Assembly: GCA_910577925.1 (NCBI GenBank)
Contig: CAJTOI010000015.1
Location: 1-64,000, forward strand
DNA length: 64,000 bases
Direction of reading: 5' to 3'
Origin: an uncultured Roseburia sp.
Lineage (GTDB): Bacteria > Bacillota > Clostridia > Lachnospirales > Lachnospiraceae
The position numbers and the translations under genes are program-made. Numbering within the stretch: the stretch's first letter is position 1; the number at the start of each line of letters is the position of its first letter. The notes beneath the pieces were generated by a model. The model did not search any database and was not told where the DNA came from. It saw only the letters and a list, made by a program, of their open reading frames with translations. This document shows, in pieces, positions 52,901 through 60,000 of the stretch.

Positions 52901-54526
52901 GATCGAGTCGATGGGCGGGTTCGTCACCTGCGCAAACAGCTGCTTAAAATAATTAAACAGCGGCTGATGGTCGCCCGCGAGCGCTGCAAGCGGCGTGTCG
53001 ATCCCCATCGCGGAGGTTCCCTCGCCGCCGGTTTTTGCCATCGGGAGAATCGCCTCCCGCAGCGACTCGTACGTGTAGCCAAACGCTTTCTGCATCCGTT
53101 TCCGCTCTTCTTTTGCGTACTCGGGCACGCGCTCATTCGGGATTTTTAAATCGCCCAAATCCAGCAGGTTCCGGTCCAGCCATTCGCCGTACGGCTTGCG
53201 CCCGGCGTAGCGCTCTTTCAGCTCATCGTCATCGATTACTTTTCCCTGCACCGTGTCCACGAGCAGCATCTTGCCGGGACGCAGCCGTTCCTTTGCGGTA
53301 ATCTTTGTCGGGTCAATCTCCAGCACGCCGACCTCGGACGAGAGAATCAGATAATCGTCGTCCGTGATGTAATAGCGGGACGGGCGCAGTCCGTTGCGGT
53401 CAAGCACCGCCCCCATCAGGTCGCCGTCCGAAAAAAGAATCGAGGCCGGGCCGTCCCACGGCTCCATCATCGTCGCGTAATACTGATAAAAATCTTTCTT
53501 TTTCCGGGACATAATGCGGTTGTTCGCCCACGGCTCCGGTATCATAATCATCACCGCAAGCGGCAGCTCCATGCCGCTCATCACAAGAAATTCCAATGTG
53601 TTGTCAAGCATGGCGGAGTCGGAACCCTCGGTGTTGATGACCGGCAGTACCTTCTGCAGCTGCCCCCTCAAATGCTCGGACTCCATCGTCTCTTCCCGCG
53701 CCAGCATCTTGTCGGCGTTTCCCTTGATCGTGTTAATCTCCCCGTTATGTACGATAAAGCGGTTCGGGTGCGCCCGCTCCCAGCTCGGGTTCGTGTTCGT
53801 CGAAAAGCGGGAGTGCACGGTCGCGATCGCGGACTCATAATCCGCGTCCTGCAGGTCCGCAAAAAACTGCCGCAGCTGCTCCACCAGAAACATTCCCTTA
53901 TACACGATCGTCCTGCTCGAGAGCGACACCACATAGGTATCGTCATTCGACTGTTCAAATACGCGCCTTGCGACATAGAGCCTGCGGTCGAAATCCAGCC
54001 CCCGCTCCGTGTCCGCAGGGCGCTTCACAAAGCACTGCACGATACAGGGCATGCAGTCCGCCGCTTTCTGCCCGAGCTTCGCCCGGTCGGTCGGGACTTC
54101 TCTCCAGCCTAAAAACTCCATCCCCTCTTTTCGGATGATAACCTCAAACATCTTTTTGGCCCGGTTGCGCTGCAGCTCATCCTGCGGGAAAAAGAACATG
54201 CCGACGCCGTAGTCCCGCTCTTCCCCGAGGTCGATGCCAAGCTGCTGACCGATTTTCGAGAAAAACCGGTGAGAAATCTGCAGCAGAATGCCGACGCCGT
54301 CCCCGGTCTTCCCCTCCGCATCCTTTCCTGCGCGGTGCTTTAAGCACTCTACAATTTTAAGCGCGTTCTCCACCGTCTCGTGGGTCTTGATTCCTTTGAT
54401 ATTCACCACCGCACCGATTCCGCAGTTGTCGTGCTCGAATCCCGGCTCATACAATCCCGGCCCGCTTTTTACGGGCGTACAAAACCGGTTTAAGGTATCT
54501 CTTTTTTCCGTTCTCTGCTCTCTCAT
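49940..54526 (-). CDS. gltB: glutamate synthase large subunit
   Basis: Makes two glutamates from glutamine and 2-oxoglutarate. The 1528-aa protein includes the N-terminal glutaminase domain, whose catalytic Cys sits in EHDNCGIGAVVNIKG behind a propeptide of about 35 residues. It also includes the central domain, the FMN/2-oxoglutarate barrel (YDGGTGAAPASSIHNAGLPW), the 3Fe-4S Cys motif CVMMRVCNLDTCPAG, and the C-terminal beta-helix with repeated GxxGG (GGRVVVLGKTGKNFAAGMSG). The ATG at 54526 has AGGAAG upstream. It is the first gene of the gltBD operon, with a promoter at 54616-54644. Confidence 0.96.
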   Translation of the reverse strand: MREQRTEKRDTLNRFCTPVKSGPGLYEPGFEHDNCGIGAVVNIKGIKTHETVENALKIVECLKHRAGKDAEGKTGDGVGILLQISHRFFSKIGQQLGIDLGEERDYGVGMFFFPQDELQRNRAKKMFEVIIRKEGMEFLGWREVPTDRAKLGQKAADCMPCIVQCFVKRPADTERGLDFDRRLYVARRVFEQSNDDTYVVSLSSRTIVYKGMFLVEQLRQFFADLQDADYESAIATVHSRFSTNTNPSWERAHPNRFIVHNGEINTIKGNADKMLAREETMESEHLRGQLQKVLPVINTEGSDSAMLDNTLEFLVMSGMELPLAVMIMIPEPWANNRIMSRKKKDFYQYYATMMEPWDGPASILFSDGDLMGAVLDRNGLRPSRYYITDDDYLILSSEVGVLEIDPTKITAKERLRPGKMLLVDTVQGKVIDDDELKERYAGRKPYGEWLDRNLLDLGDLKIPNERVPEYAKEERKRMQKAFGYTYESLREAILPMAKTGGEGTSAMGIDTPLAALAGDHQPLFNYFKQLFAQVTNPPIDSIREKVVTSTTVYIGEDGNLLEEKAENCKVLKVNNPILTNTDLMKIKAMKVDGFKVAVIPIIYYKNTSLERALDRLCVEADRAYRDGANILILSDRGIDENHVPIPSLLAVSALQQHLVRTKKRTSVAMILESGEPREVHHFAALLGYGACAINPYLAQDTVKQLVDEHMLDKDYYAAVADYNAAILNGIVKIASKMGISTIQSYEGSKIFEAVGIDGEIIDKYFTNTVSRIGGITLRDIEEDVNELHSAAYDPLGLENDLTLDSRGRHKMRSGADPHLYNPATIHLLQEATRRGDYGLFLQYTALVNKEEQQITLRGLMDFNYPKKGVPLEEVESVESIVKRFKTGAMSYGSISQEAHETLAIAMNRLHGKSNSGEGGEDAERIASKDSRVNRCSAIKQVASGRFGVTSRYLVSAQEIQIKMAQGAKPGEGGHLPGKKVYPWIAKTRLSTPGVSLISPPPHHDIYSIEDLEQLIFDLKNANRDARITVKLVSEAGVGTVAAGVAKAGAQVVLISGYDGGTGAAPASSIHNAGLPWELGLAETHQTLIRNGLRNKVRIETDGKLMSGRDVATAALLGAEEFGFATAPLVTLGCVMMRVCNLDTCPAGIATQNPALRKRFAGKPEYVENFMRFIAQELREYMAKLGCRTIDEMVGRSDLLKVREDLKGREKEIDLSRILNNPYAGPKEKVTFDPKQVYDFELEKTKDMTVLLKQLKSALEQGQRRSIAVEVTNTDRSFGTIFGSEITKHSGGEGLPEDTFIVKCSGAGGQSFGAFIPRGLTLELVGDSNDYFGKGLSGGKLVVYAPAGVKYKKDENIIIGNVALYGATSGKAFISGVAGERFCVRNSGASAVVEGVGDHGCEYMTGGRVVVLGKTGKNFAAGMSGGIAYVLDEDNDLYTRINKEMVGSEEVANKYDVMELKEMIKEHVALTNSEKGKEILDHFSAYLPKFKKVIPYDYNRMLMAIVQMEEKGLSSEQAQIEAFYANTRD

Positions 54527-54615
54527 ATATGGACTTCCTTTCTGATCGTGCTGCGACCTGCAAATCATCTGTCCTTCTTATGCGAACAGATGTCTTTTCA
54601 GATTTTCTGTCTTTT

Positions 54616-54644
54616 AATATACACCTTTCTCATCCCCTTGTCTA
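54616..54644 (-). promoter_or_regulatory. gltBD promoter
   Basis: Minus-strand -35 TAGACA (54639-54644), 17-base spacer and -10 TATATT (54616-54621). The leader of about 80 bases contains a CATCTGT/ACAGATG inverted repeat (about 54566-54592) that could form a hairpin. No clear regulator site was recognised. Confidence 0.7.
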
Positions 54645-54760
54645 CCGGTTTTTTTCTTATATTTTCTGATAATTTGACTATTTTATATTTTTCCCTTTTT
54701 ACTCAGATTATTTAACCGTATTTTTATCATAATCACCATTTATTGAACAATTCAAGACGT

Positions 54761-54803
54761 AAAAAAGGGAAAGCGCACAAAATTTTCTTGTGCGCTTTCC
54801 CTT
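54761..54803 (-). terminator. strong intrinsic terminator after the CPBP gene
   Basis: A perfect 16-bp stem (54765-54780 with 54788-54803, core GGGAAAGCGCAC/GTGCGCTTTCCC) with a 7-base loop, followed on the minus strand by six T residues (54761-54766). It closes the long parE-to-CPBP gene run. On the plus strand GGTTTTT follows, so it may act both ways. Confidence 0.93.
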
Positions 54804-54865
54804 GGTTTTTCCTATAAAAAACAAATTGTGTCAAAATTGTGTCGGAAGCCGTACCCGATCCGGCT

Positions 54866-55738
54866 CTATATCTCCTCTCTTTTCCTGCGCATATACACGC
54901 CCATTCCGCCCGCTCCGAGCAAAAGCAGCGCCGCGGTCACGCCGATCCCCGCAGCCGTCGGCTCAAAAGAAAAGGCCAGCACACCCGTCTCCGCCCGCAG
55001 CACCGCGATGAGATTGGCCGCGATATGCCCGAGCACGGGCACATACAAAAAGCCGCTCTTCTCGTACAGCAAGGCCAGCACAAGCCCGATTCCCCCGGCA
55101 TAGACAAACTGTACCAGATTAAAGTGCACCAGGCCGAACAGCAGTGCCGACAGGCATACCGCCATCCATCCTGCGCGGGAGATTCCGGCCGCACCCGCCT
55201 TTGCGCGCGCATCTGCAGCGCAGGCGTCCCCGCCCGGGTTTTCCGCAGACGCTTTCTGCGCAAACAGCAGCTTCAGACGCTGATACACCACGCCGCGGAA
55301 CAGAAGCTCCTCCGCAATCGGAATCACAAGGCAAGAGCCGAACAGCTCATAGAGCAGTCTCCCCGCAAAAAAGGTATCGTTAACCGCCGCAAAGCTGTCG
55401 GACGCCTCCATCAGCGGCGACATCGCGATCAGATTGTTGACCGCCGCGGCGAGCGCAGCCGTAATAACCGCAGCCGCAGCGATATTTCCCGCAAGCGTCC
55501 GGTCAAACTTTACCGGACGTCTCCCGTACACGTTGTCCCGGATGCGTTTATCCGCCGCATAGTATGAAAAAATAACCGGAATCGTCGCCGCCGCGCTGAC
55601 GGTCTGACGCAACATATAAGTTTCCGCCGCGTCCCCCAAAAATAATTGTATAAAGAAAAACGCGATTCCTCCCGCCACATAATACATACCGATCGGGTAG
55701 AGAATCTGCCAGATTTTATATGCTCCCGTCATTTTCAA
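54866..55738 (-). CDS. CPBP-family intramembrane metalloprotease
   Basis: Multi-pass membrane protein (about 290 aa, 7-8 segments) of the CAAX-protease/bacteriocin-processing family. The three motifs are present: EELLFRG (Glu-Glu-x3-Arg), FGLVHFN (Phe-x3-His) and LGHIAAN (His). The start is either TTG at 55738, well spaced from GGAG, or ATG at 55732; both lie inside the end of the HAD gene. The substrate is unknown. Such proteins often act in membrane-protein or peptide processing. Confidence 0.83.
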   Translation of the reverse strand: MKMTGAYKIWQILYPIGMYYVAGGIAFFFIQLFLGDAAETYMLRQTVSAAATIPVIFSYYAADKRIRDNVYGRRPVKFDRTLAGNIAAAAVITAALAAAVNNLIAMSPLMEASDSFAAVNDTFFAGRLLYELFGSCLVIPIAEELLFRGVVYQRLKLLFAQKASAENPGGDACAADARAKAGAAGISRAGWMAVCLSALLFGLVHFNLVQFVYAGGIGLVLALLYEKSGFLYVPVLGHIAANLIAVLRAETGVLAFSFEPTAAGIGVTAALLLLGAGGMGVYMRRKREEI

Positions 55739-56390
55739 AGTACCGCTCCACTTCCTTTACCGTGTCAACCGCCGCCTCCGCGCCCGCGGCCAGCAGCTCC
55801 TCCTTTGTCCCGAACCCGTAGCCGACCCCCAGACAGCGGATTCCCGCAATCTTTGCGCCTGCGGCGTCATATTTCGTGTCGCCGACCAGGCACATCTCGT
55901 CGCGTCCGATGCCGCGCCCGCGCTCCGCCATTCTGCGGCAGAGCTCCTCTAAGACCTCTTCCTTGCTGCTGACGGAACCGTCTAATGTCGAACCTACAAT
56001 CTCGTCAAATTCCTCCGTCAGCCCGAAATGCGCAAGAATCCGCCGACAGGCAGTCTCCGGCTTCGAGGAGGCCAGCGCGATGACATATCCCCGGCGCTTG
56101 AGATTTCGGATGCACTCCCCCACACCTTCATAGAGGCTGCACTCAAAAATTCCTTTGACGTCAAAGCGCTCCCGGTATTTTACGACCGCCTTCCACGCCT
56201 CGTCCCCGTTCATCCCGTACCGCTCTTTAAAAATCAGCTCCAAAGGCGGCCCGATAAAGACCCGAAGCTTCGTCAGGTCGGGTTCCTCCACGCCGTAGGC
56301 GCGGAGCGCATACTGCACGCACTTCGTGATTCCCTCCTCCGAGTTGATAATCGTACCGTCCAGATCAAATAAAATCGCCTTTACTGCCAC
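55716..56390 (-). CDS. HAD-superfamily phosphatase (phosphoglycolate phosphatase-like)
   Basis: A 224-aa HAD hydrolase with the nucleophile motif ILFDLDGTIINSEEG, LASSKPETACRRILAHFGL (motif II/III region) and GDTKYDAAGAKIAGIRCLGV (motif IV). The most likely start is the GTG at 56390 (VAVKAILFDLDGT), which has GGGAGGGAG upstream; no ATG fits. It follows folBK by 23 bases. The substrate is not clear; PGP/PpaX-type phosphatases are closest. In this position a role in folate-pathway dephosphorylation (dihydroneopterin phosphates) is conceivable but unproven. Confidence 0.8.
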   Translation of the reverse strand: MAVKAILFDLDGTIINSEEGITKCVQYALRAYGVEEPDLTKLRVFIGPPLELIFKERYGMNGDEAWKAVVKYRERFDVKGIFECSLYEGVGECIRNLKRRGYVIALASSKPETACRRILAHFGLTEEFDEIVGSTLDGSVSSKEEVLEELCRRMAERGRGIGRDEMCLVGDTKYDAAGAKIAGIRCLGVGYGFGTKEELLAAGAEAAVDTVKEVERYFENDGSI

Positions 56391-56413
56391 AAGCTCCCTC
56401 CCGTCCGTTTGCC

Positions 56414-57238
56414 TTATGCGTCTGTTTTCTCCAGCGCTGCCGCAAGCTCCGCCACCGTTTTCCCAAGCAGCGGATGCCTGTAATTCGGGCACAGCTCCGC
56501 CAGAGGCGCGAGCACAAAACTGCGGTTTGCCATATCCGCATGGGGAATTATCAAATCCGCATCCTCGTATACCAGTTTATCATAAAAAATAATATCCAGA
56601 TCCAGCGTCCGCGGTCCCCAGTGAATCTGGCGCACACGCATCTCCTGCGCCTCAATCTCATGCAGACGGTCCAGCAATTCATGCGGTGTGAGCAGTGTGC
56701 GCAGCGCCACGGCGCCGTTGACAAAATCGTCCTGCTCCACCCCGCCGTAGGGTTTTGTCACAAGCATTTCGGAAATCTTCTGCACCTGCACGCCGGGCGT
56801 ATCGCGCAGCGCCGCAAGTCCCCGCCCGATATGCGCTTCCTTCTCGCCCATATTGGAACCGACCGCAAGATATACCTGGTGCCAGCCCCGCTCGATGGCG
56901 ACAGAGACATTCTCAAACGGGAGACCGATCGGCGCATGCGGTTTGCACAGCTCTATCTCTACCCGCGCAAGAAGCGGAAATGTTAGGAGCATGGCCTCCG
57001 CGAGATGCTCCGCTGCCGCCTCAATCAGTTTGTACGTGTGCCGCTGTAAAAAATCGGTGATAAACACGCTGACTTCCCCGTAGTTGACCGAGTCCTCCAG
57101 ACAATCGGTTCTGCCCGCCGTTCTGCAGTCCAGATACAGCCGGGCATTCACATAGAAATCCTGTCCGTCCCGCGTCTCCTCCGGGAACACGCCGTGGTGT
57201 GCGAACACCTTCAAATTCGTAATCTTAATCACATCCAT
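56414..57238 (-). CDS. folBK: fused dihydroneopterin aldolase and HPPK (FolB-FolK)
   Basis: Two consecutive folate enzymes in one 274-aa chain. Residues 1 to about 118 are FolB (ITNLKVFAHHGVFPEETRDG, with RTDCLEDSVNYGEV and the Lys in ELCKPHAPIG). Residues from about 121 are FolK (VYLAVGSNMGEKEAHIGRGL, WGPRTLDLDIIFYD, IPHADMANRSFVLAPLAEL). The fusion is known in several Firmicutes. It is 7 bases downstream of folP. Together they take dihydroneopterin to the pyrophosphate that FolP joins to p-aminobenzoate. Confidence 0.95.
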   Translation of the reverse strand: MDVIKITNLKVFAHHGVFPEETRDGQDFYVNARLYLDCRTAGRTDCLEDSVNYGEVSVFITDFLQRHTYKLIEAAAEHLAEAMLLTFPLLARVEIELCKPHAPIGLPFENVSVAIERGWHQVYLAVGSNMGEKEAHIGRGLAALRDTPGVQVQKISEMLVTKPYGGVEQDDFVNGAVALRTLLTPHELLDRLHEIEAQEMRVRQIHWGPRTLDLDIIFYDKLVYEDADLIIPHADMANRSFVLAPLAELCPNYRHPLLGKTVAELAAALEKTDA

Positions 57239-57245
57239 ATCGTCC

Positions 57246-58070
57246 TCATTTCCGCGCGTACAAAACCGCCTCCGTCATCGCGATTGCCCTGACATTTTCG
57301 GCCACATCGTGCACCCGCACAAAACTGCAGCCCTGCGTCACGCCGATAACCGTCGTCGCGAGCGTCCCCTCCACGCGCTGATTTGCAGGCAGATCAAGCG
57401 TCAGTCCGATAACCGACTTCCGGGACGTTCCGAGCAGCACGGGATAGCCGAGCTCCCGCAATTCCCCGACCTGGCGGATCGCGCACAGATTCTGCTCATA
57501 GCTCTTCGCAAATCCGACACCCGGGTCGAGCAGAATTTTATCGGGCGCGATTTTCGCCCGTTCTGCCAGCAAGATCGATTCGCGGAGGTCGTTTTTGACA
57601 TCCTCGAAGAAATCCCCGTAATCCGTATTGTCCCGGTTGTGCATCAGACAGCAGGCCGCGCCGCTCTCCGCAATGACGGCGGCCATGTCTGCATCATACT
57701 TAAGCCCCCAGATATCATTCACCAGGTCCGCGCCGGCGCGAAGCGCCTCCGCCGCCACGGCGCTCTTGTACGTGTCCACCGAAATCGGCGCGTCAAAGCG
57801 CTCATGGAGCGCCGCAATCACCGGGACGACCCGCGCAATCTCCTCCTCGTCCGAGATCTGCACATGGCCGGGCCGCGTGGACTCCCCGCCCACGTCAATG
57901 ACGGCCGCGCCGGCATCAAGCATTTCCTGCGCATGATAAAGCGCCGCATCCGTCTCCGTAAACTTTCCTCCGTCCGAAAACGAATCCGGCGTCACATTTA
58001 AAATCCCCATCACATAGGTGTGATTTCTTAAGTCAAATTCTTTTTTTCCGATCCATATCCTGTCTGTCAT
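57246..58070 (-). CDS. folP: dihydropteroate synthase
   Basis: Joins p-aminobenzoate to the pterin pyrophosphate and is the sulfonamide target. The 274-aa TIM-barrel protein carries MGILNVTPDSFSDGGKF, IDVGGESTRPGHVQISDEEE, ISVDTYKSAVAAEAL and DPGVGFAKSYEQNL. The ATG at 58070 (MTDRIWIGKKEFD) has GAGGAG upstream; a longer GTG start overlapping the folE stop is less likely. It lies between folE and folBK in the folate operon. Confidence 0.95.
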   Translation of the reverse strand: MTDRIWIGKKEFDLRNHTYVMGILNVTPDSFSDGGKFTETDAALYHAQEMLDAGAAVIDVGGESTRPGHVQISDEEEIARVVPVIAALHERFDAPISVDTYKSAVAAEALRAGADLVNDIWGLKYDADMAAVIAESGAACCLMHNRDNTDYGDFFEDVKNDLRESILLAERAKIAPDKILLDPGVGFAKSYEQNLCAIRQVGELRELGYPVLLGTSRKSVIGLTLDLPANQRVEGTLATTVIGVTQGCSFVRVHDVAENVRAIAMTEAVLYARK

Positions 58071-58087
58071 CGCTGTCTCCTCTGCTG

Positions 58088-58642
58088 TCACATCCGAACA
58101 AGTTCAAAAAACTGATTCTGCAGCTTTTCATCCTCCGCAAAAACACCTCTCGTCACAAAAGTCACGGTCCTGCTGCCCGGCTTTTTTACCCCGCGCATCG
58201 TCATACAGGTGTGCTCCGCCTCGAGCATCACCATCGCGCCTCTCGGCTTTAAATGCTCCATCAGCGCGTCCGCGATCTGCGCCGTCAACTGTTCCTGCAG
58301 CTGCGGGCGCTTTGCGTAGACCTCAACCGTACGGGCAAGCTTGCTTAAACCGGCCACCCGCCCGTCCGGCACATACGCCAGGTGCGCTTTTCCGTAAAAC
58401 GGCATAAAATGGTGCTCGCAGGTAGAGTAAAACGTGATATCCCGCTCTAACACCATCTCGTTATTTTCCGTGCGGAACGTCTTTGACAGCGGCTCTGCGG
58501 CCGTCTGCACAAGCCCCGCAAAAATCTCCTCATACATGCGGGCAATCCGGTCCGGCGTCCCGACAAGTCCCTCCCTATCCGGATTCTCGCCGATTCCCTC
58601 GAGTATCAGTCTGACTCCCTGTTCAATTTTCTCTCTATCCAT
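58088..58642 (-). CDS. folE: GTP cyclohydrolase I
   Basis: First enzyme of folate synthesis, GTP to dihydroneopterin triphosphate. The 184-aa protein has the zinc ligands in TFYSTCEHHFMPFYG-like ITFYSTCEHHFMPFYG and EHTCMTMRGVKKPG, with GTPDRIARMYEEIF near the N-terminus. The ATG at 58642 (MDREKIEQGVRLIL) follows GAGGACAG and overlaps the folC end by 8 bases, suggesting translational coupling. Confidence 0.96.
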   Translation of the reverse strand: MDREKIEQGVRLILEGIGENPDREGLVGTPDRIARMYEEIFAGLVQTAAEPLSKTFRTENNEMVLERDITFYSTCEHHFMPFYGKAHLAYVPDGRVAGLSKLARTVEVYAKRPQLQEQLTAQIADALMEHLKPRGAMVMLEAEHTCMTMRGVKKPGSRTVTFVTRGVFAEDEKLQNQFFELVRM

Positions 58643-59990
58643 CCAAACTGTCCTCTTCTCCCGTCCGCACGGCCTCACCCGCGCGGCCCTCTTCCAAATC
58701 TCTTACAAGCGCTTTTACCTCTGCCAGATAGGACAGCGAACCGAACGCCAGAATCACACCGTCCGCGGGCGTGTGCAGTCCGGCCTGCTCCACCGCCTCC
58801 TCGATGCTCCCGCAGGCCGTCACATCCCCGTGGAAACGCGACGCCTCCTCCGCCAGCGCCTCACCGGGCAGCGCCCGCGCATTCGGCGGCGTCACCGTGT
58901 AGACTCTGGCCGCCAGGGGCAGCATGATCTCTAACATCTTCTCGTGTTCCTTATCTGCAAGTACCCCTATTATATAAGTAATCTCCCTGTTTGTAAAATA
59001 AATTCGGAGCGAGTCATACAGTTTTCGGGCGGCGTCCTCGTTGTGCGCGCCGTCTATCACAAAACGCCCGTCCCGGGAGACGGACTCAAACCGTCCCGGC
59101 CAGCGCGCGAGACCGATGCCCTCCCGGATATGTTCCGGCGGAAGGTGCAGCGCTTCACGGAGTACCGTGACCGCAAGATAAGAATTTTCTGTCTGGTACA
59201 ATCCCCGAAGGCCCGGCGCGATCCGCCCGACACCCGGATAGTCGTAGCCGATCTCGGACGGTGAACTCGTATTTTCGCCATTCTGCGCCTTTTCGTATAC
59301 CTGCGCATATGCTTCCGACGGGTCCGCGATCATCAAAGGCGCATGCTGCCGCTTGGCCGCGCGCACAAGCACCTCCATCGCCTCCTTGGGCTGACGGATT
59401 GTGACAACCGGACACCCGGGCTTGATGATTCCCGCCTTTTCGGCCGCAATCTTTTCGATGCTGTCCCCGAGGAACTTCATGTGGTCCATGCCGATTGAAG
59501 TAATCACCGCACACACCGGCTTACGAATCAGATTCGTCGCGTCGGCGCTGCCTCCCATTCCCGTCTCCAAAAGCACATAATCGCACTTTTTCCGGTAAAA
59601 CAGCAGAAACGCAAGCGCCGTCTCGACCTCAAAAATAGTCGGATGCGGCAGGCCCCGGGCCGTCATGCGCGCGCACGCCTGACGAATTTCCGTCATCCCT
59701 TCGGCGTAGTCCTCCTCGGAAATATTTTGCCCATTGACACGCCATACCTCAAGCGGCTCAAACACCGCCGGAGACGTGTAGCGTCCCACCGTCTTTCCGC
59801 TCAAAAGCAGCGCCGACTCCAAAAACGCGCCGACCGATCCCTTTCCGTTCGTCCCCGCAATATGTATGACGGAGAGCTCCTCCTGCACATTCGAAAGCTC
59901 CCGCATCAGATTTTCTATGCTCTCCAGTCCCATAACCATGCCGGTTTTCCCGACTCCAACCGCAAATGTTCTCGCCTCTTTGTAATTCAT
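58635..59990 (-). CDS. folC: folylpolyglutamate synthase / dihydrofolate synthase
   Basis: Adds glutamate to dihydropteroate and folates. The 451-aa Mur-ligase-family protein has the P-loop IHIAGTNGKGSVGAFLES, LLETGMGGSADATN, ITSIGMDHMKFLGDSIEKIA, KAGIIKPGCPVV and FVIDGAHNEDAARKL. The ATG at 59990 (MNYKEARTFAVGVG) follows AAGGCGGGG. A 17-residue frame extension overlaps the parC end and is not needed. It heads the folate genes, 10 bases after parC. Confidence 0.94.
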   Translation of the reverse strand: MNYKEARTFAVGVGKTGMVMGLESIENLMRELSNVQEELSVIHIAGTNGKGSVGAFLESALLLSGKTVGRYTSPAVFEPLEVWRVNGQNISEEDYAEGMTEIRQACARMTARGLPHPTIFEVETALAFLLFYRKKCDYVLLETGMGGSADATNLIRKPVCAVITSIGMDHMKFLGDSIEKIAAEKAGIIKPGCPVVTIRQPKEAMEVLVRAAKRQHAPLMIADPSEAYAQVYEKAQNGENTSSPSEIGYDYPGVGRIAPGLRGLYQTENSYLAVTVLREALHLPPEHIREGIGLARWPGRFESVSRDGRFVIDGAHNEDAARKLYDSLRIYFTNREITYIIGVLADKEHEKMLEIMLPLAARVYTVTPPNARALPGEALAEEASRFHGDVTACGSIEEAVEQAGLHTPADGVILAFGSLSYLAEVKALVRDLEEGRAGEAVRTGEEDSLDG

Positions 59991-60000
59991 GTTCCCCGCC

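Noticed and set aside
51079..54112. Several 100-150 codon frames opposite gltB
   Set aside because: All are antisense to conserved gltB domains and show the compositional bias of complementary frames.
54690..54865. Small-RNA gene in the gltB-CPBP intergenic region
   Set aside because: The prominent hairpin is a typical terminator of the minus-strand operon; no separate promoter for a small RNA was found.
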